Numbered from the stretch's first letter, positions 1 to 8,280 are shown. The stretch: 29,282 nucleotides of DNA from an uncultured Rikenellaceae bacterium (GCA_910588925.1 CAJURV010000020.1:1-29282); one strand, 5' to 3'. A program made the numbers and translations. The notes: a model not told the origin generated them from the sequence alone.

Positions 1-159
1 TTATAGGTTCGGGTCGTACGGGGAGGAAGTTTTCGTGGAGTTTGGGAAGTACGCGGTCTCTGAACGCATGAATTGTCGGTTTGTGTGCGCGGGGTTTGGC
101 TAACGTGGGGCTGCTTCCGTCGCTTTTTAGCCACAAAAATCGCCGATCCCGTTCGTGAG
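1..159. repeat. Left copy of a ~160-bp direct repeat shared with the window's right edge
   Basis: This segment matches 29123-29282 in the same orientation. The last 55 bases (105-159) are identical between copies, as is a 23-base block around tctctgaacgcatgaattg. The remainder is diverged but alignable. The right copy runs to the window edge, so the true repeat is probably longer. The pattern of conserved blocks separated by variable stretches suggests a dispersed non-coding element rather than a recent duplication. No convincing gene lies in 1-676; open frames here are short and look like nothing known. Confidence 0.85.
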
Positions 160-220
160 CCATCCTCACGTACATCGAGTACGCTCCGAGGCACACGACC
201 GCGATCGACGATTTTTGAGG
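131..220. repeat. Imperfect 34-bp inverted repeat (hairpin) at the end of the edge repeat
   Basis: The arms are 131-164 and 187-220 with a 22-base spacer. 26 of 34 positions are complementary, 26 of the first 31. The left arm lies almost wholly in the block that is identical in the right-edge repeat copy, so the hairpin is probably a feature of the repeat family. It could be a transcription terminator, a structured RNA or the recognition end of a mobile element; the sequence does not decide. Confidence 0.7.
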
Positions 221-283
221 TCTAAAAAACTTCGGCGCCCTGCGGTCTGCGGTTTTGTGCGAGGGCAAGTATGCCTGCGACTT

Positions 284-640
284 GCGGTTAATGCGCATGT
301 CGTTAAGCTACGATGTCTTTTCTCGTCTCGCCGAGGGATTTTCCAACCTCTGTCCGGTTAATTCGTGACGGTTGTCGCGGAGCGGCACCCCGTGCCGCAT
401 GAGTGGCTTCGGCTAATGCGCATACTTTCAGTGCGTCTTGTAGCATCTTATCGTCTCGCAAGCGGAATTGTGTTCTACACTTCTGAAGAAGCGCAAGTTT
501 TGTGTTTCGCTCTTGATACGGAGCGAGTCATCTTTCGGTTAATGAGCATACCATTGGGGAATTTTAACAGCATATCCATCGTCTCGCAATCGGTTTATTG
601 CGCATGTCTTGAGCGGCGAACCGTCATCTTTTCCGTCTCG
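284..640. repeat. Array of four degenerate ~50-base units upstream of birA
   Basis: Four units begin with a form of cggttaatgcgcat (284, 410, 536, 591) and end 40-44 bases later with cgtctcgc (324, 452, 580, 634), usually preceded by atctt. Starts are 126, 126 and 55 bases apart. The middle of each unit is not conserved. A further match to the head motif lies on the minus strand at 28541-28560. The paired boxes at fixed spacing resemble protein-binding sites or an eroded repeat element. Confidence 0.55.
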
Positions 641-676
641 CCGACTTTATATGTTTTTACTGATATTAAGAAGCAT

Positions 677-684
677 TATATTTG
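677..684 (+). promoter_or_regulatory. Bacteroidota-type -7 box of birA
   Basis: TATATTTG matches the Bacteroidota primary sigma -7 consensus TAnnTTTG. Transcription would begin around 690-693, leaving a very short leader before the ATG at 706. No clear -33 TTTG was seen at the expected distance. Confidence 0.55.
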
Positions 685-705
685 AGGCGTAAAATTTCGT
701 CACTT

Positions 706-1446
706 ATGTTCGATATAAAATTCTACGACACTGTTGTATCCACTAACGATACGGTGCGTTCTCTTCCTGCGTGCACCCTTGTGTGGACAGACAATCAGAC
801 TGCGGGTCGCGGACAACGCGGCAACAGTTGGGAGAGCGAGCCGGGAGCCAATCTGACCTTTTCCTTTACCATAGCTCCGTCTGATCTGCGTATGGACCGT
901 GCGTTCGTCATATCCGAGGCTGTGTCGCTCGCTGTGTCGGAGACTCTCGGCGAGGTTGGCGTGGAGGCGCGGATAAAATGGCCCAACGATATATATGTGG
1001 GTGATCGTAAGATATGCGGAATATTGATAGAGAATAGCGTAAGGGCCAACGGTTACGTTAGTCTGTCGGTGGTCGGAGTGGGGCTGAATGTCAACCAGCG
1101 TATCTTCACCGGCGATGCCCCCAATCCCGTATCGTTGGCGCAACTTACAGGTGCCGATCACGACCGTCGGGCGCTGTTGTCATCGTTTTGCCGTCGTTTC
1201 GAGTCTCTTTACGTCATGTCGGAGGCCGATTCTGCTTGTTACGATGCCATACACGACAGATACATGGGTGCGTTGTACCGCTCCGACGGTTTGTATCCGT
1301 TCCGGGAGGCCGGCACATACGATAAACCAGGAAGACTCTTTTATGCACGTATAATATCCGTCGCTCCCGACGGCGAAATCACTCTGGAGGAGGCCGGCGG
1401 AAAACGTTCGGGATACTATTTCAAAGAGGTGGAGTTTGTTTTGTAA
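706..1446 (+). CDS. birA: Biotin--[acetyl-CoA-carboxylase] ligase (BirA, catalytic form)
   Basis: This enzyme activates biotin with ATP to biotinyl-AMP and transfers it to the lysine of the biotin carboxyl carrier domain of carboxylases in the cytoplasm. The sequence shows the adenylate-forming loop GRGQRGNSW at residues 34-42, KWPND at 91-95, the following K-ICGILIE and GVGLNVN at 124-130, then a small C-terminal beta domain. At 246 residues it is a class I ligase without the N-terminal helix-turn-helix, so it should not act as a biotin repressor. I start at the ATG at 706 (MFDIKFYDTV); an upstream TTG at 682 would place the start inside the promoter box. It appears monocistronic, with its own promoter and a 138-base gap to the next gene. 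Confidence 0.93.
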   Translation: MFDIKFYDTVVSTNDTVRSLPACTLVWTDNQTAGRGQRGNSWESEPGANLTFSFTIAPSDLRMDRAFVISEAVSLAVSETLGEVGVEARIKWPNDIYVGDRKICGILIENSVRANGYVSLSVVGVGLNVNQRIFTGDAPNPVSLAQLTGADHDRRALLSSFCRRFESLYVMSEADSACYDAIHDRYMGALYRSDGLYPFREAGTYDKPGRLFYARIISVAPDGEITLEEAGGKRSGYYFKEVEFVL

Positions 1447-1544
1447 TGTTGTGTAAATGAATGTGTTGTAGTTCAAGTTGAAAGGTGTGTGGCGTCTCAG
1501 AGATAAAATATCGTCTCTGAATGACAATGATAGGGAAAAATGTA

Positions 1545-1552
1545 TATCTTTG
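1545..1552 (+). promoter_or_regulatory. Bacteroidota-type -7 box of the thioredoxin-like lipoprotein gene
   Basis: TATCTTTG is a perfect TAnnTTTG match 33 bases before the ATG at 1585, placing the transcription start near 1558. Confidence 0.65.
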
Positions 1553-1584
1553 GGACTTAAAATATTATAAACATAATTCGGAAT

Positions 1585-2718
1585 ATGAAAAAACTTTTAA
1601 TCCTCGGCGGCGTGCTTTTGGCAGTCGCTTCGTGCAAATCCGCCAGCTACACCGTTAACGGTACGGTCAATGCTCCCGCAACCGATAGCGCGACCGTTTA
1701 TTTCTATAACGGCACCGGCGTTAATTCGGCTATCATCGACAGCGTAGTGGTAGCGGACGGCAAGTTCACGTTTACCTCTGTTGTCCCCGACACTCTCGGT
1801 CTGTACTCTTTCAGATCTAAAGAGATCAAATCGCTCGGCGGCGTGTTCGTGCCCGAAGCTGGTGTTATTACCGTAGTATATACGGAGAACGAACCTGTCA
1901 AGGTAAGCGGTACCGCGCTTAACGACATATATCAGAGTTTCGCGGACGCACAGAAAGTGCTTAACGACGACTACTCTAAGGCTTATGAAAAATTCGCGGA
2001 AGCTCGCAAAAAAGGCGAAGAAGATGCGGACTCTCTCCTTCAGGAGCTCAGAGCTGCTATGGATGTACGCACTCAGAAATACAAGGAGCTTGTGAAGAAC
2101 ACTTTCGAGTCTAACAAAGCCAATGTAGTAGGTGTTACCATGGCCGGTATAATGGCACAGGAAGATGCCAGCGTAGCGCAGATCGACTCTATCTCGTCAC
2201 AGCTTACCGCTCCCTACAGCCGTGCGCATAAAACCATCGAAAACGCCCGTGCCAACAGAGTAGCGTTGGAAAATACCTCTGTAGGCAAGAAGTTCGTGGA
2301 TGTAGAAGGTCCCGCGCTTAACGGCGAGCCCTCTAAGCTCTCCGATTTCGCCGGTAAAGGCGACTGGGTGGTAGTCGATTTCTGGGCTTCATGGTGCGGT
2401 CCCTGCAAGGCGGCTATGCCTCACCTCAAAGAGATATACAACGCTTATAACGGCAAGGGTCTCAAAATAGTAGGCGTGAATGTATGGGAAAACGACAAGG
2501 CCGATTTCGAAAAGGCAGTCGAAACTCTCGAACTCCCCTGGGATATGATCTATTCTGCAGGCAGAGGCGCTATGGATAACGCGGCTACGGCAGCTTACGG
2601 CGTTCGCGGCATACCCACTATCATGCTCATTGATCCGGAAGGCACTATCGTCATCCGTACATACAACGGAGCCGAAGTGGTGGAAAAGGTACACGAAGTG
2701 CTTGGTGAAAAGAAATAG
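1585..2718 (+). CDS. DUF4369 / TlpA-like thioredoxin-fold lipoprotein
   Basis: This is a predicted thiol-disulfide oxidoreductase anchored by lipid in the cell envelope. A short signal peptide ends in a lipobox with the lipidated cysteine at residue 17 (LLAVASC). Residues about 20-110 form a beta-rich DUF4369 domain, followed by a helical linker (about 115-225). The C-terminal thioredoxin domain has the active site WASWCGPC with cysteines 271 and 274, and a cis-proline loop RGIPT near 343. The 377-residue length is usual for this Bacteroidota family. It has its own promoter and a strong terminator, so it is probably transcribed alone. The redox partner is not evident: no cytochrome c maturation or DsbD-like gene is nearby. 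The gene at 21321-22433 is a distant paralogue. Confidence 0.9.
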   Translation: MKKLLILGGVLLAVASCKSASYTVNGTVNAPATDSATVYFYNGTGVNSAIIDSVVVADGKFTFTSVVPDTLGLYSFRSKEIKSLGGVFVPEAGVITVVYTENEPVKVSGTALNDIYQSFADAQKVLNDDYSKAYEKFAEARKKGEEDADSLLQELRAAMDVRTQKYKELVKNTFESNKANVVGVTMAGIMAQEDASVAQIDSISSQLTAPYSRAHKTIENARANRVALENTSVGKKFVDVEGPALNGEPSKLSDFAGKGDWVVVDFWASWCGPCKAAMPHLKEIYNAYNGKGLKIVGVNVWENDKADFEKAVETLELPWDMIYSAGRGAMDNAATAAYGVRGIPTIMLIDPEGTIVIRTYNGAEVVEKVHEVLGEKK

Positions 2719-2740
2719 TCATACCTATTCTTAAATAAGA

Positions 2741-2776
2741 AACGTCCCGAAGACATCAATCTTCGGGACGTTTTCA
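2741..2776 (+). terminator. Intrinsic terminator of the thioredoxin-like gene
   Basis: A perfect 12-bp stem (2741-2752 with 2761-2772) with an 8-base loop is followed by a T-rich tail. It lies 23 bases past the stop codon at 2718. The stem is A-flanked on its left side, so it could also stop minus-strand transcription from the SDR operon. Confidence 0.85.
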
Positions 2777-2909
2777 TTATTGCTGTCCTATAAGATTCAT
2801 ACTGAAAAAGCTAAGAGGTGTTTCCTATATTTTGCTTCGCTCGTTGGGAAAGCTCGTCAGGAAAACAGTCTCCTGTAGTGTAGCGATGGTTTATCGCATA
2901 ACATCCTCG

Positions 2910-3917
2910 CTACCAGCCTGTCATAGTAGGTATCGCCTCCTGTAACGGTGTATAGTCGAACCGGCAGTATCGCGTTATTTTGGATCCGTCGTACAGATGC
3001 CGGTGCAATAACGCCTCCAGATGCGGGGATTGCAGTTTCATGCGTATGCCTATCTTCTCCGTTAGTTTTAATATGGAATGGAGCATAGATACGGCAGCCA
3101 CAGGTATCTCTTTGGGGCGTTTTACACCTATGGCGTCGGCGATCATGTCCCATATCTCGTTGAGAGGCATGTTGTCGGCGGATAATATGAATCTCTCTCC
3201 AATTGCAGAAGGCGTGCGGCTCAGTATCTCCATAGCCCGGGCCACATCTTCCGCCGATACGTATCCGGTAGTTCCGCCCGCTACCGAGGGTACGCCGCGC
3301 CGTATGGCACTTTCGTAAGATGGCATGGCACCGCTGTTCCATTTGCCGCCGCCCAGTACCACGGAGGGGTTGACTATTACGACAGGAAGTCCCGCTTGGG
3401 CGACGCGCCAGAATTCGCTCTCGGCCCAAAATTTACTCACGCTGTACGACGACCGGCCTGCGAGCGACTCCATTACGGAGTTTTCGTCAATTCGTTCGGG
3501 GGCTTCCTTTCCTTGCAGTGTGCTGATAGAGCTGACATGTACCGTCATTCCGACCCCTGTTTCCAATGCCGCTTGGGCTACGGCGTACGCTATGTCGCGG
3601 TTGGCCGCTATCTGTGCCTGTCCGCCTATGAACGATATGTCCGCCGCGCAGTTGAATAAAAGGTCGCACTCCTCGAATGCGTCGCTCAGGTTCTCGAGCG
3701 ACATGAGGGGCATAACCGTACACTTGAGCGAGGGGTATAGATCGCCCTTGCCTGAATGCAACATGGTGGAGGCCAGCTTAGTCAATGACGATTGCGACCT
3801 GGCCAGTACGGTGATATTGCGGTAGCCGAGGTCGAGCAAGCGGCAGACCAAGTGCGAACCTATCATGCCAGTGGCACCGGTTATGACTACTTTACGCGAA
3901 GTATGGTCGGTTGTCAT
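2910..3917 (-). CDS. Extended short-chain dehydrogenase (NAD-dependent epimerase/dehydratase family)
   Basis: This is a Rossmann-fold oxidoreductase of the extended SDR family, 335 residues. The nucleotide-binding motif TGATGMIG is at residues 13-20, the catalytic serine region HVSSIST near 127-133, and the catalytic YxxxK (YSVSK) at 158-162. The overall layout resembles dihydroflavonol-4-reductase-like or nucleoside-sugar epimerases, but the substrate cannot be told. I chose the ATG at 3917 because the Rossmann motif follows at normal distance and because it sits 7 bases after the stop of the upstream lipoprotein gene, indicating one transcript. A longer in-frame reading up to 4028 would overlap that gene heavily and adds an improbable leader. 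Confidence 0.88.
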   Translation of the reverse strand: MTTDHTSRKVVITGATGMIGSHLVCRLLDLGYRNITVLARSQSSLTKLASTMLHSGKGDLYPSLKCTVMPLMSLENLSDAFEECDLLFNCAADISFIGGQAQIAANRDIAYAVAQAALETGVGMTVHVSSISTLQGKEAPERIDENSVMESLAGRSSYSVSKFWAESEFWRVAQAGLPVVIVNPSVVLGGGKWNSGAMPSYESAIRRGVPSVAGGTTGYVSAEDVARAMEILSRTPSAIGERFILSADNMPLNEIWDMIADAIGVKRPKEIPVAAVSMLHSILKLTEKIGIRMKLQSPHLEALLHRHLYDGSKITRYCRFDYTPLQEAIPTMTGW

Positions 3918-3924
3918 GGCGGCG

Positions 3925-5364
3925 TTATCTGTCGGTCCAGTCGTCCGAGAACATGTAGGGGAAGAATATGCCTGCCACGGGGCCGGTGGGTAGCAAATAT
4001 GCTTTGCCGGGGTCTGTGTATCTCGCAACGAGGGTTTTAGTATAGTCCGTGTAGCCTGCGAACGGAACGTCCGTCTCGGGATGGAACGCCGGATAACCGT
4101 AAGGGAGCAGCCCCGCCGGCGATTGCAATACTCCGCTCTCGACCTTTTTGGTGGAATAGTCGAACGAACATAACTTGTTGTCGCCGTATGTGCCCGATAT
4201 GAAAAATATTTTGGACGACAGGAACGAGGCCGACATGGCGTTGTTGGGGTAGTAGGGCAGTTCGCTTACCACTATGTCGTTGAGCGATGCCACTTTGGTG
4301 GCGGTACCGTTGTTGCCCGCAACCCATATCGAGGCCGGCGTGGTTACTTGGCCGCCGTTTATGGTTCCTGTAGTCAATATGTAGATGTTGCCGTCGGCTC
4401 CTTTGGTAACGTCTTTCACGCAATGATCGGTGCAAGGGATGAGTGTGGAACGTTCTGTTCGGGGATCTATAACGGCCACGGAGTTACCCCTTGCCGCATA
4501 TATCTTGCCTTTGGAGTATATCATACGGGCTTTGGTGGCGCCGTCCGCGGTCATGGCGCCGTATGTGTCGGGCACATCGTCGGGAGCCACGGTCATGGTG
4601 GCGAGGTCTATGCTCCTGATGCCCGATTTGGCTTCGTCCGGAACAGAGCTGTACTGTATGTAGGCTCTGCCGTTGTCGGCAACTACTATGTGTTGCGTCC
4701 ACACCGAGGCTCCGTCGGGCGATTTGAAGTCGAGTGCGCTTTTGGCCTCCACCTTCATGGTTCTCGGGTTGCAGACGAACAGACGCGAGCCGTCCGATGC
4801 CGCATTCTGCGCTAAAAGATATATTTTGTCGTTCTTTACGTAGAGGTCTTGCAGCGATCCGCCCATAGTAATCTCCGGATTGGCGGCGGCGAAGATGTTG
4901 TCGTACTGTCTGCCGTAGCGGTCTATATACGACATCGCGCCTTTAGTGAAATTCTCCAATACCACGAGTGCTCCGTAGGGATCGGTGTAGTCGGTAGTAT
5001 ATACGGTTACCGACGTTTTGAGGATGTCGGCCACCGAGAGTTCTATATCGCCGTGGGTGTCTATATCTTCTGCATCGGCTTCGGGAGCGGTGACACGTGC
5101 GGCAACGATCCGTCCGTTGTCTCTGACTATCTCTACGCTCCATCCGTCGGGGGCGTCTATATCGTCTATGGCATCTATGCTCTCGACGTCGATAGCCAGC
5201 GTTTTGCTCTCTCCGTAGTTGAAGAATACGGGTAGATTGTCGGAAGTGGGTGCGAATTCGATTTTGGCGTTTTCGTCGAGTCCGTTGTCTTTTTTACAAC
5301 CGTGCAGCGCGCCGGTAGTTATCAGAGCCGCGAGTGCGAAGATCAGTCCCTTTGAAAGTTTCAT
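3925..5364 (-). CDS. DUF5074-type beta-propeller surface lipoprotein
   Basis: This is a 479-residue predicted lipoprotein. The signal peptide starts at MKLSKGLIF and ends in the lipobox ALHGC, giving an N-terminal cysteine in a charged KKDNG context, typical of exported Bacteroidota lipoproteins. Residues about 30-125 look like an Ig/BACON-type beta domain. The remainder contains repeated strand motifs (DLYVKNDKIYLLAQN, VADNGRAYIQYSS, ADGNIYILTTG) typical of DUF5074/YncE-like propellers. Some DUF5074 proteins, such as BtuG, bind cobalamin next to BtuB. No TonB receptor is adjacent here, so ligand binding is only a suggestion. The ATG at 5364 fits the signal peptide; a TTG four codons upstream is less likely. 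It is the first gene of a two-gene operon with the SDR. Confidence 0.82.
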   Translation of the reverse strand: MKLSKGLIFALAALITTGALHGCKKDNGLDENAKIEFAPTSDNLPVFFNYGESKTLAIDVESIDAIDDIDAPDGWSVEIVRDNGRIVAARVTAPEADAEDIDTHGDIELSVADILKTSVTVYTTDYTDPYGALVVLENFTKGAMSYIDRYGRQYDNIFAAANPEITMGGSLQDLYVKNDKIYLLAQNAASDGSRLFVCNPRTMKVEAKSALDFKSPDGASVWTQHIVVADNGRAYIQYSSVPDEAKSGIRSIDLATMTVAPDDVPDTYGAMTADGATKARMIYSKGKIYAARGNSVAVIDPRTERSTLIPCTDHCVKDVTKGADGNIYILTTGTINGGQVTTPASIWVAGNNGTATKVASLNDIVVSELPYYPNNAMSASFLSSKIFFISGTYGDNKLCSFDYSTKKVESGVLQSPAGLLPYGYPAFHPETDVPFAGYTDYTKTLVARYTDPGKAYLLPTGPVAGIFFPYMFSDDWTDR

Positions 5365-5391
5365 ATTCGGTTTCAAGAATTAAATTAAAGA

Positions 5392-5422
5392 CAAATATAA
5401 CTTTAAAATTTTGCAATCCAAA
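5392..5422 (-). promoter_or_regulatory. Promoter of the DUF5074 lipoprotein - SDR operon
   Basis: On the minus strand a -7 box TATATTTG (5392-5399) is preceded by a -33 TTTG (5419-5422) with a 19-base spacer. This is the standard Bacteroidota arrangement and lies 27 bases before the ATG at 5364. Confidence 0.7.
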
Positions 5423-5423
5423 A

Positions 5424-5455
5424 TTTGCAATTAGCCTCTTTTTTTATTTACTTTG
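5424..5455 (+). promoter_or_regulatory. Promoter of tRNA-Leu
   Basis: A -33 TTTG (5424-5427) and a near-consensus -7 TTACTTTG (5448-5455; one mismatch to TAnnTTTG) stand 20 bases apart, 12 bases before the tRNA. It is divergent from and nearly abuts the promoter of the DUF5074 operon. Confidence 0.6.
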
Positions 5456-5467
5456 TGGCGCAAAACC

Positions 5468-5551
5468 GCTCAGGTGGTGGAATTGGTAGACACGCTACTC
5501 TCAGGAGGTAGTGTCGATTTCGACATGCAAGTTCGATTCTTGTCCTGAGCA
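5468..5551 (+). tRNA. tRNA-Leu (anticodon CAG)
   Basis: The acceptor stem GCTCAGG/CCTGAGC, a D-arm with aattggtaga and the anticodon loop CTCAGGA (anticodon CAG, reading CTG codons) are all visible. So are the long variable arm of class II tRNAs (stem tgtcga/tcgaca) and the T-loop GTTCGATTC. The 3' CCA is not encoded. Length is 84 bases. Confidence 0.95.
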
Positions 5552-5557
5552 CGAATG

Positions 5558-5590
5558 AAAAAGCGCAAAAATATATTTTGCGCTTTTTTT
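5558..5590 (+). terminator. Intrinsic terminator of tRNA-Leu
   Basis: A 13-bp stem (5558-5570 with 5576-5588) with a 5-base loop has an A-rich left side and a long T-run on the right. It starts 6 bases after the tRNA and reads as a terminator on both strands, so it may also end the dinD transcript. Confidence 0.88.
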
Positions 5591-5624
5591 ATTTGTAGAC
5601 CGGTTACCGTTTGTCTCGGCGGGC

Positions 5625-6458
5625 CTATTTTGTCTTTTTGCCTTGTGTCAGGGTTTTCTCTTCGGACTTGAGCCGTCTTTCCACCTTTTTCACATCTTCG
5701 CCGGGCGGGAGTTGTTCGGGAACTATACCTCTGCTCAATAGCATTTCGCGTACGGCTATGTTATTGTCGATGTGTTCTTCTTCTATCGCGGTCTGACCGT
5801 GCAGGTCTTTCTGTTCTGCGTTTACGGAGGTCATCTCTGCGGCGAAGTCTTTGGCCTTAATGCCTATAGTAGGCAGAAAATCGGCCAAAGGACGACCGTC
5901 CGGAGCTCCGAGTTTGCGTTTCAGTAGAGCCGTATCGAGATGGAATAGAGCCTTGTCGCCTTTAGACCGGATGATTGCGAATCCTTTGTTGTCGATGCCT
6001 CGCTCGTAAAGTATGCCCGACAGCCGTTTCTCCGTTTCAGCCAGTTTCGCGCGGGCTTGTACGCGCTCATAGTCGGCGAGTCGTTTCTGTACCAGCTCTG
6101 CGCGACGGGTCTGTACGGCGAAATAGTTCTGTGCGAACGCTATCTGCGGCTTGCGGGGATCGCCGTTTTGCGCGATCAGATAACATGCGTAACGAGTCAA
6201 CATATAGTCGTTGACTTCGCGTTCTGAGCCAGAACCAAGAGACACCATTTTGCTGACGTCAGCAAAATGGTCGGCAACCGACATTCCCGCCGATTCGCAG
6301 GCACTTCGGGCCTTGTCTATGATTTGTTCGAAATTACGCCACTGCGCATACCCCAACAAGGTACACAGCTCTCGTGCGCTCCAGCACTCTACGCCGTCGT
6401 AGAGGCATACGATGGATTCGAATTGCTCGAATAGCGCATTTATATCTTCCGTTTTCAT
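5625..6458 (-). CDS. dinD: DinD-like DNA-damage-inducible protein (BRO-N domain)
   Basis: This 277-residue protein has an N-terminal BRO/DinD domain (LFEQFESIVCLYDGVECWSA, then ELCTLLGYAQWRNFEQII) and the family signature NDYMLTRYACYLIAQNGDPRKPQIAFAQNYFAVQTR near 90-125. A helical, charged C-terminal half follows (YERVQARAKLAETEKRLSGILYERGI). E. coli DinD is SOS-induced and inhibits RecA strand exchange; the role in Bacteroidota is not established. No SOS box was recognised upstream. It starts 48 bases after the stop of the preceding split-barrel gene, so it may be the last gene of the leuS-to-dinD run, or have its own promoter in that gap. The C-terminal tail is lysine-rich (EEKTLTQGKKTK). 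Confidence 0.85.
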   Translation of the reverse strand: MKTEDINALFEQFESIVCLYDGVECWSARELCTLLGYAQWRNFEQIIDKARSACESAGMSVADHFADVSKMVSLGSGSEREVNDYMLTRYACYLIAQNGDPRKPQIAFAQNYFAVQTRRAELVQKRLADYERVQARAKLAETEKRLSGILYERGIDNKGFAIIRSKGDKALFHLDTALLKRKLGAPDGRPLADFLPTIGIKAKDFAAEMTSVNAEQKDLHGQTAIEEEHIDNNIAVREMLLSRGIVPEQLPPGEDVKKVERRLKSEEKTLTQGKKTK

Positions 6459-6506
6459 CTGTTTGTCTCTTATATGATGGCTGTAAAAACAATCGGGAGA
6501 AGACTT

Positions 6507-6935
6507 TTATAGCTCCTTTCTGCTCCATTTCAGTTTGACCCCGAAACCGAGTCTGTTATCGGTGTGTTTTACGGAGTCTATCCGCATGATCCATAGCTCT
6601 AAAGACATAACAGCCGCGTATGGGAATCTTTTGAGGTAGCGTTTGCGGGCCTTGTTGAGTTCGTCGGCTTCGGGGCGTATTATGCGTCCGGTCATTTGAG
6701 TGCCCCGGAGCGTTCCCACCGCTTTCGACTCCAGCACTACCGAGGCTGCCACTCTGGCGTCCGTAGTGAAATGGCCTGCATGTGCCGTCTTTATGTCGGA
6801 CGAGAATACGAGCGTGTCGTTGTCGGCGTCGTAGGCGTAAAAGATATTGCAACAGTATGGCGAACCGTCTTCTGCCACAGTAGCCAGGGTGGCGACGTGA
6901 TGTTTAGATAAGAAACGGCCGATGCGTTCGTCCAT
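6507..6935 (-). CDS. Pyridoxamine 5'-phosphate oxidase-like FMN-binding split-barrel protein (YhbP-like)
   Basis: This small 142-residue protein of the FMN split-barrel fold belongs to the group of E. coli YhbP. The N-terminal FLSKHHVATLATVAEDGSPYCCNIFYAYD and the following LVFSSDIKTAHAGHF match the flavin-binding half of the fold. ELWIMRIDSVKHTDNRLGFG matches the C-terminal strand pair. The true cofactor and substrate are unknown; relatives bind FMN, haem or F420. The start codon lies 1 base downstream of the M23 peptidase stop codon, so the two are surely co-transcribed and perhaps translationally coupled. Confidence 0.8.
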   Translation of the reverse strand: MDERIGRFLSKHHVATLATVAEDGSPYCCNIFYAYDADNDTLVFSSDIKTAHAGHFTTDARVAASVVLESKAVGTLRGTQMTGRIIRPEADELNKARKRYLKRFPYAAVMSLELWIMRIDSVKHTDNRLGFGVKLKWSRKEL

Positions 6936-6936
6936 G

Positions 6937-8280
6937 TCAGTTGTTTTTTACCTCTCTGAATATGTCGGGCATGACGCCTTTTACTGCAGAAACTTTAGAC
7001 GCGGGAGCAGTGTACTCTTTGCCCTCCAGTTCGGCGAGGATACTCCGTTTGGTCTCCTCGAAGCCGGGGCGTTGAGCCTTGCTTATGTCCTCGCCTTTGA
7101 CGTCGGTCATCTTGAGCGGGTCTATCGCGGTGCCGTTTTTCCATATACGGAAGTCGAGATGCGGGCCGGTAGAGGTACCGGTACTTCCCACGTATGCTAT
7201 AAGGTCGCCCTGTTTGACTTGAGTGCCCACATTTATGCCTTTGGCATATCTGCTTAGATGCAAATACCCCGACACATATCCGCGCGAGTGTTTTATCTTG
7301 AGCACGTTGCCACCGCCTCGTTCGAAGTATTTGTGCGTAACTACGCCGTTGGCTATGGCGTGTACCGGCGTTCCGGTGGGAGCTGCGTAGTCTACTCCGT
7401 GGTGCGGACGTCGTATTCTGAGCACAGGATGAAGACGCGAGTTGGAGAATTTGGAGCTGATGCGAGTATATTTGAGCGGCGCTTTTAGGAACGCGCTTTT
7501 GAGGGAACGTCCCGTCTCGTCCCAATATCCGTGCTGCACAACTCCGTTTTCGGTATATTGGTGGCGTATGGCGTAATAGTCCTTGCCTCCGTGGTTGAAT
7601 ACGGCGCCCCAGATGGTGCCTACGCCTACGCTCTTGCCGTCGATGAAGAGCTCGTCGTATATTACCTTGAACGAGTCGCCCGACTGTATGGCGTAGAAGT
7701 CTATGCTCCACTGGTAGACATCGGCCAGATTCATGGCTACGGTGCCGTTCATTCCGGCAGCTACGGCCGCGTTCCACAGAGAGCTCTCTATGGTGGCAGA
7801 GGCCATGCGTCTGCGGGTCTCTATCTCTTTTTTCTGTACGTTTACGGCCAACGTGTCCTTGAAGCAGAAGGTCACGAAGTCGCTTAGCGAGCTTTCGTAG
7901 ACGAGATATTCCAACGTCTGGGTATCGTCCATCGCTGTGAATGCGGTGTACTTGTTGCCCTCGCGTAGTTGACGCAAGTCGAACACTCCGTTGCATTTGC
8001 GAATCAGCTCGTCTATAACGCGTCCGCCTACCCCGTATCCGTCGAGTATGCCGGAGAAGGTCTGGCCGCTGGCAACGGTCTCCGTCGTTACGTTGAGTGA
8101 GTCGATTCGTATGCCGTACAGATACTCCGGCTCAGCTACCTCCAGCTCCTTTACCGGCTTGTTGAAGTCGACCTCTATGCCGAAGATGCCGTAACGGTAG
8201 AGCAGGGTGAATACTATGGTAGCTAAGCTGAGTATTATTATTGCAACGGATATCTTGTCGCGTCTCGATATCTTCATCAA
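6937..8280 (-). CDS. M23 (LytM-type) membrane-anchored metallopeptidase
   Basis: This is a 447-residue predicted peptidoglycan endopeptidase or endopeptidase regulator. One N-terminal transmembrane helix (about residues 9-27) anchors it in the inner membrane with the rest in the periplasm. A linker region, including OapA/LysM-like segments around 60-115, precedes the LytM domain at about 275-390. The HxxxD zinc motif is H293-D297 (HHGVD), and the catalytic-loop histidine H341 is in GYLHLS. The final motif is GPHLDF (H374, D376), where most M23 enzymes have HxH. The Asp may still bind metal, but activity should not be assumed. The start codon overlaps the stop codon of the upstream YitT-like gene (ATGA-type overlap). 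Confidence 0.88.
   Translation of the reverse strand: MMKISRRDKISVAIIILSLATIVFTLLYRYGIFGIEVDFNKPVKELEVAEPEYLYGIRIDSLNVTTETVASGQTFSGILDGYGVGGRVIDELIRKCNGVFDLRQLREGNKYTAFTAMDDTQTLEYLVYESSLSDFVTFCFKDTLAVNVQKKEIETRRRMASATIESSLWNAAVAAGMNGTVAMNLADVYQWSIDFYAIQSGDSFKVIYDELFIDGKSVGVGTIWGAVFNHGGKDYYAIRHQYTENGVVQHGYWDETGRSLKSAFLKAPLKYTRISSKFSNSRLHPVLRIRRPHHGVDYAAPTGTPVHAIANGVVTHKYFERGGGNVLKIKHSRGYVSGYLHLSRYAKGINVGTQVKQGDLIAYVGSTGTSTGPHLDFRIWKNGTAIDPLKMTDVKGEDISKAQRPGFEETKRSILAELEGKEYTAPASKVSAVKGVMPDIFREVKNN

Noticed and set aside
284..640. CRISPR array
   Set aside because: Repeats are degenerate, spacing is irregular and no cas genes are present.
155..685. Two open frames in the left non-coding region
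   Set aside because: They lie in repeat arrays, have low-complexity Arg/Ser-rich translations, and show no ribosome-binding site or promoter.
2777..2909. Terminator of the SDR gene in the gap after 2777
   Set aside because: Weak tgtttcct/aggaaaaca complementarity without a T-run; the bidirectional hairpin at 2741-2776 is a better candidate.
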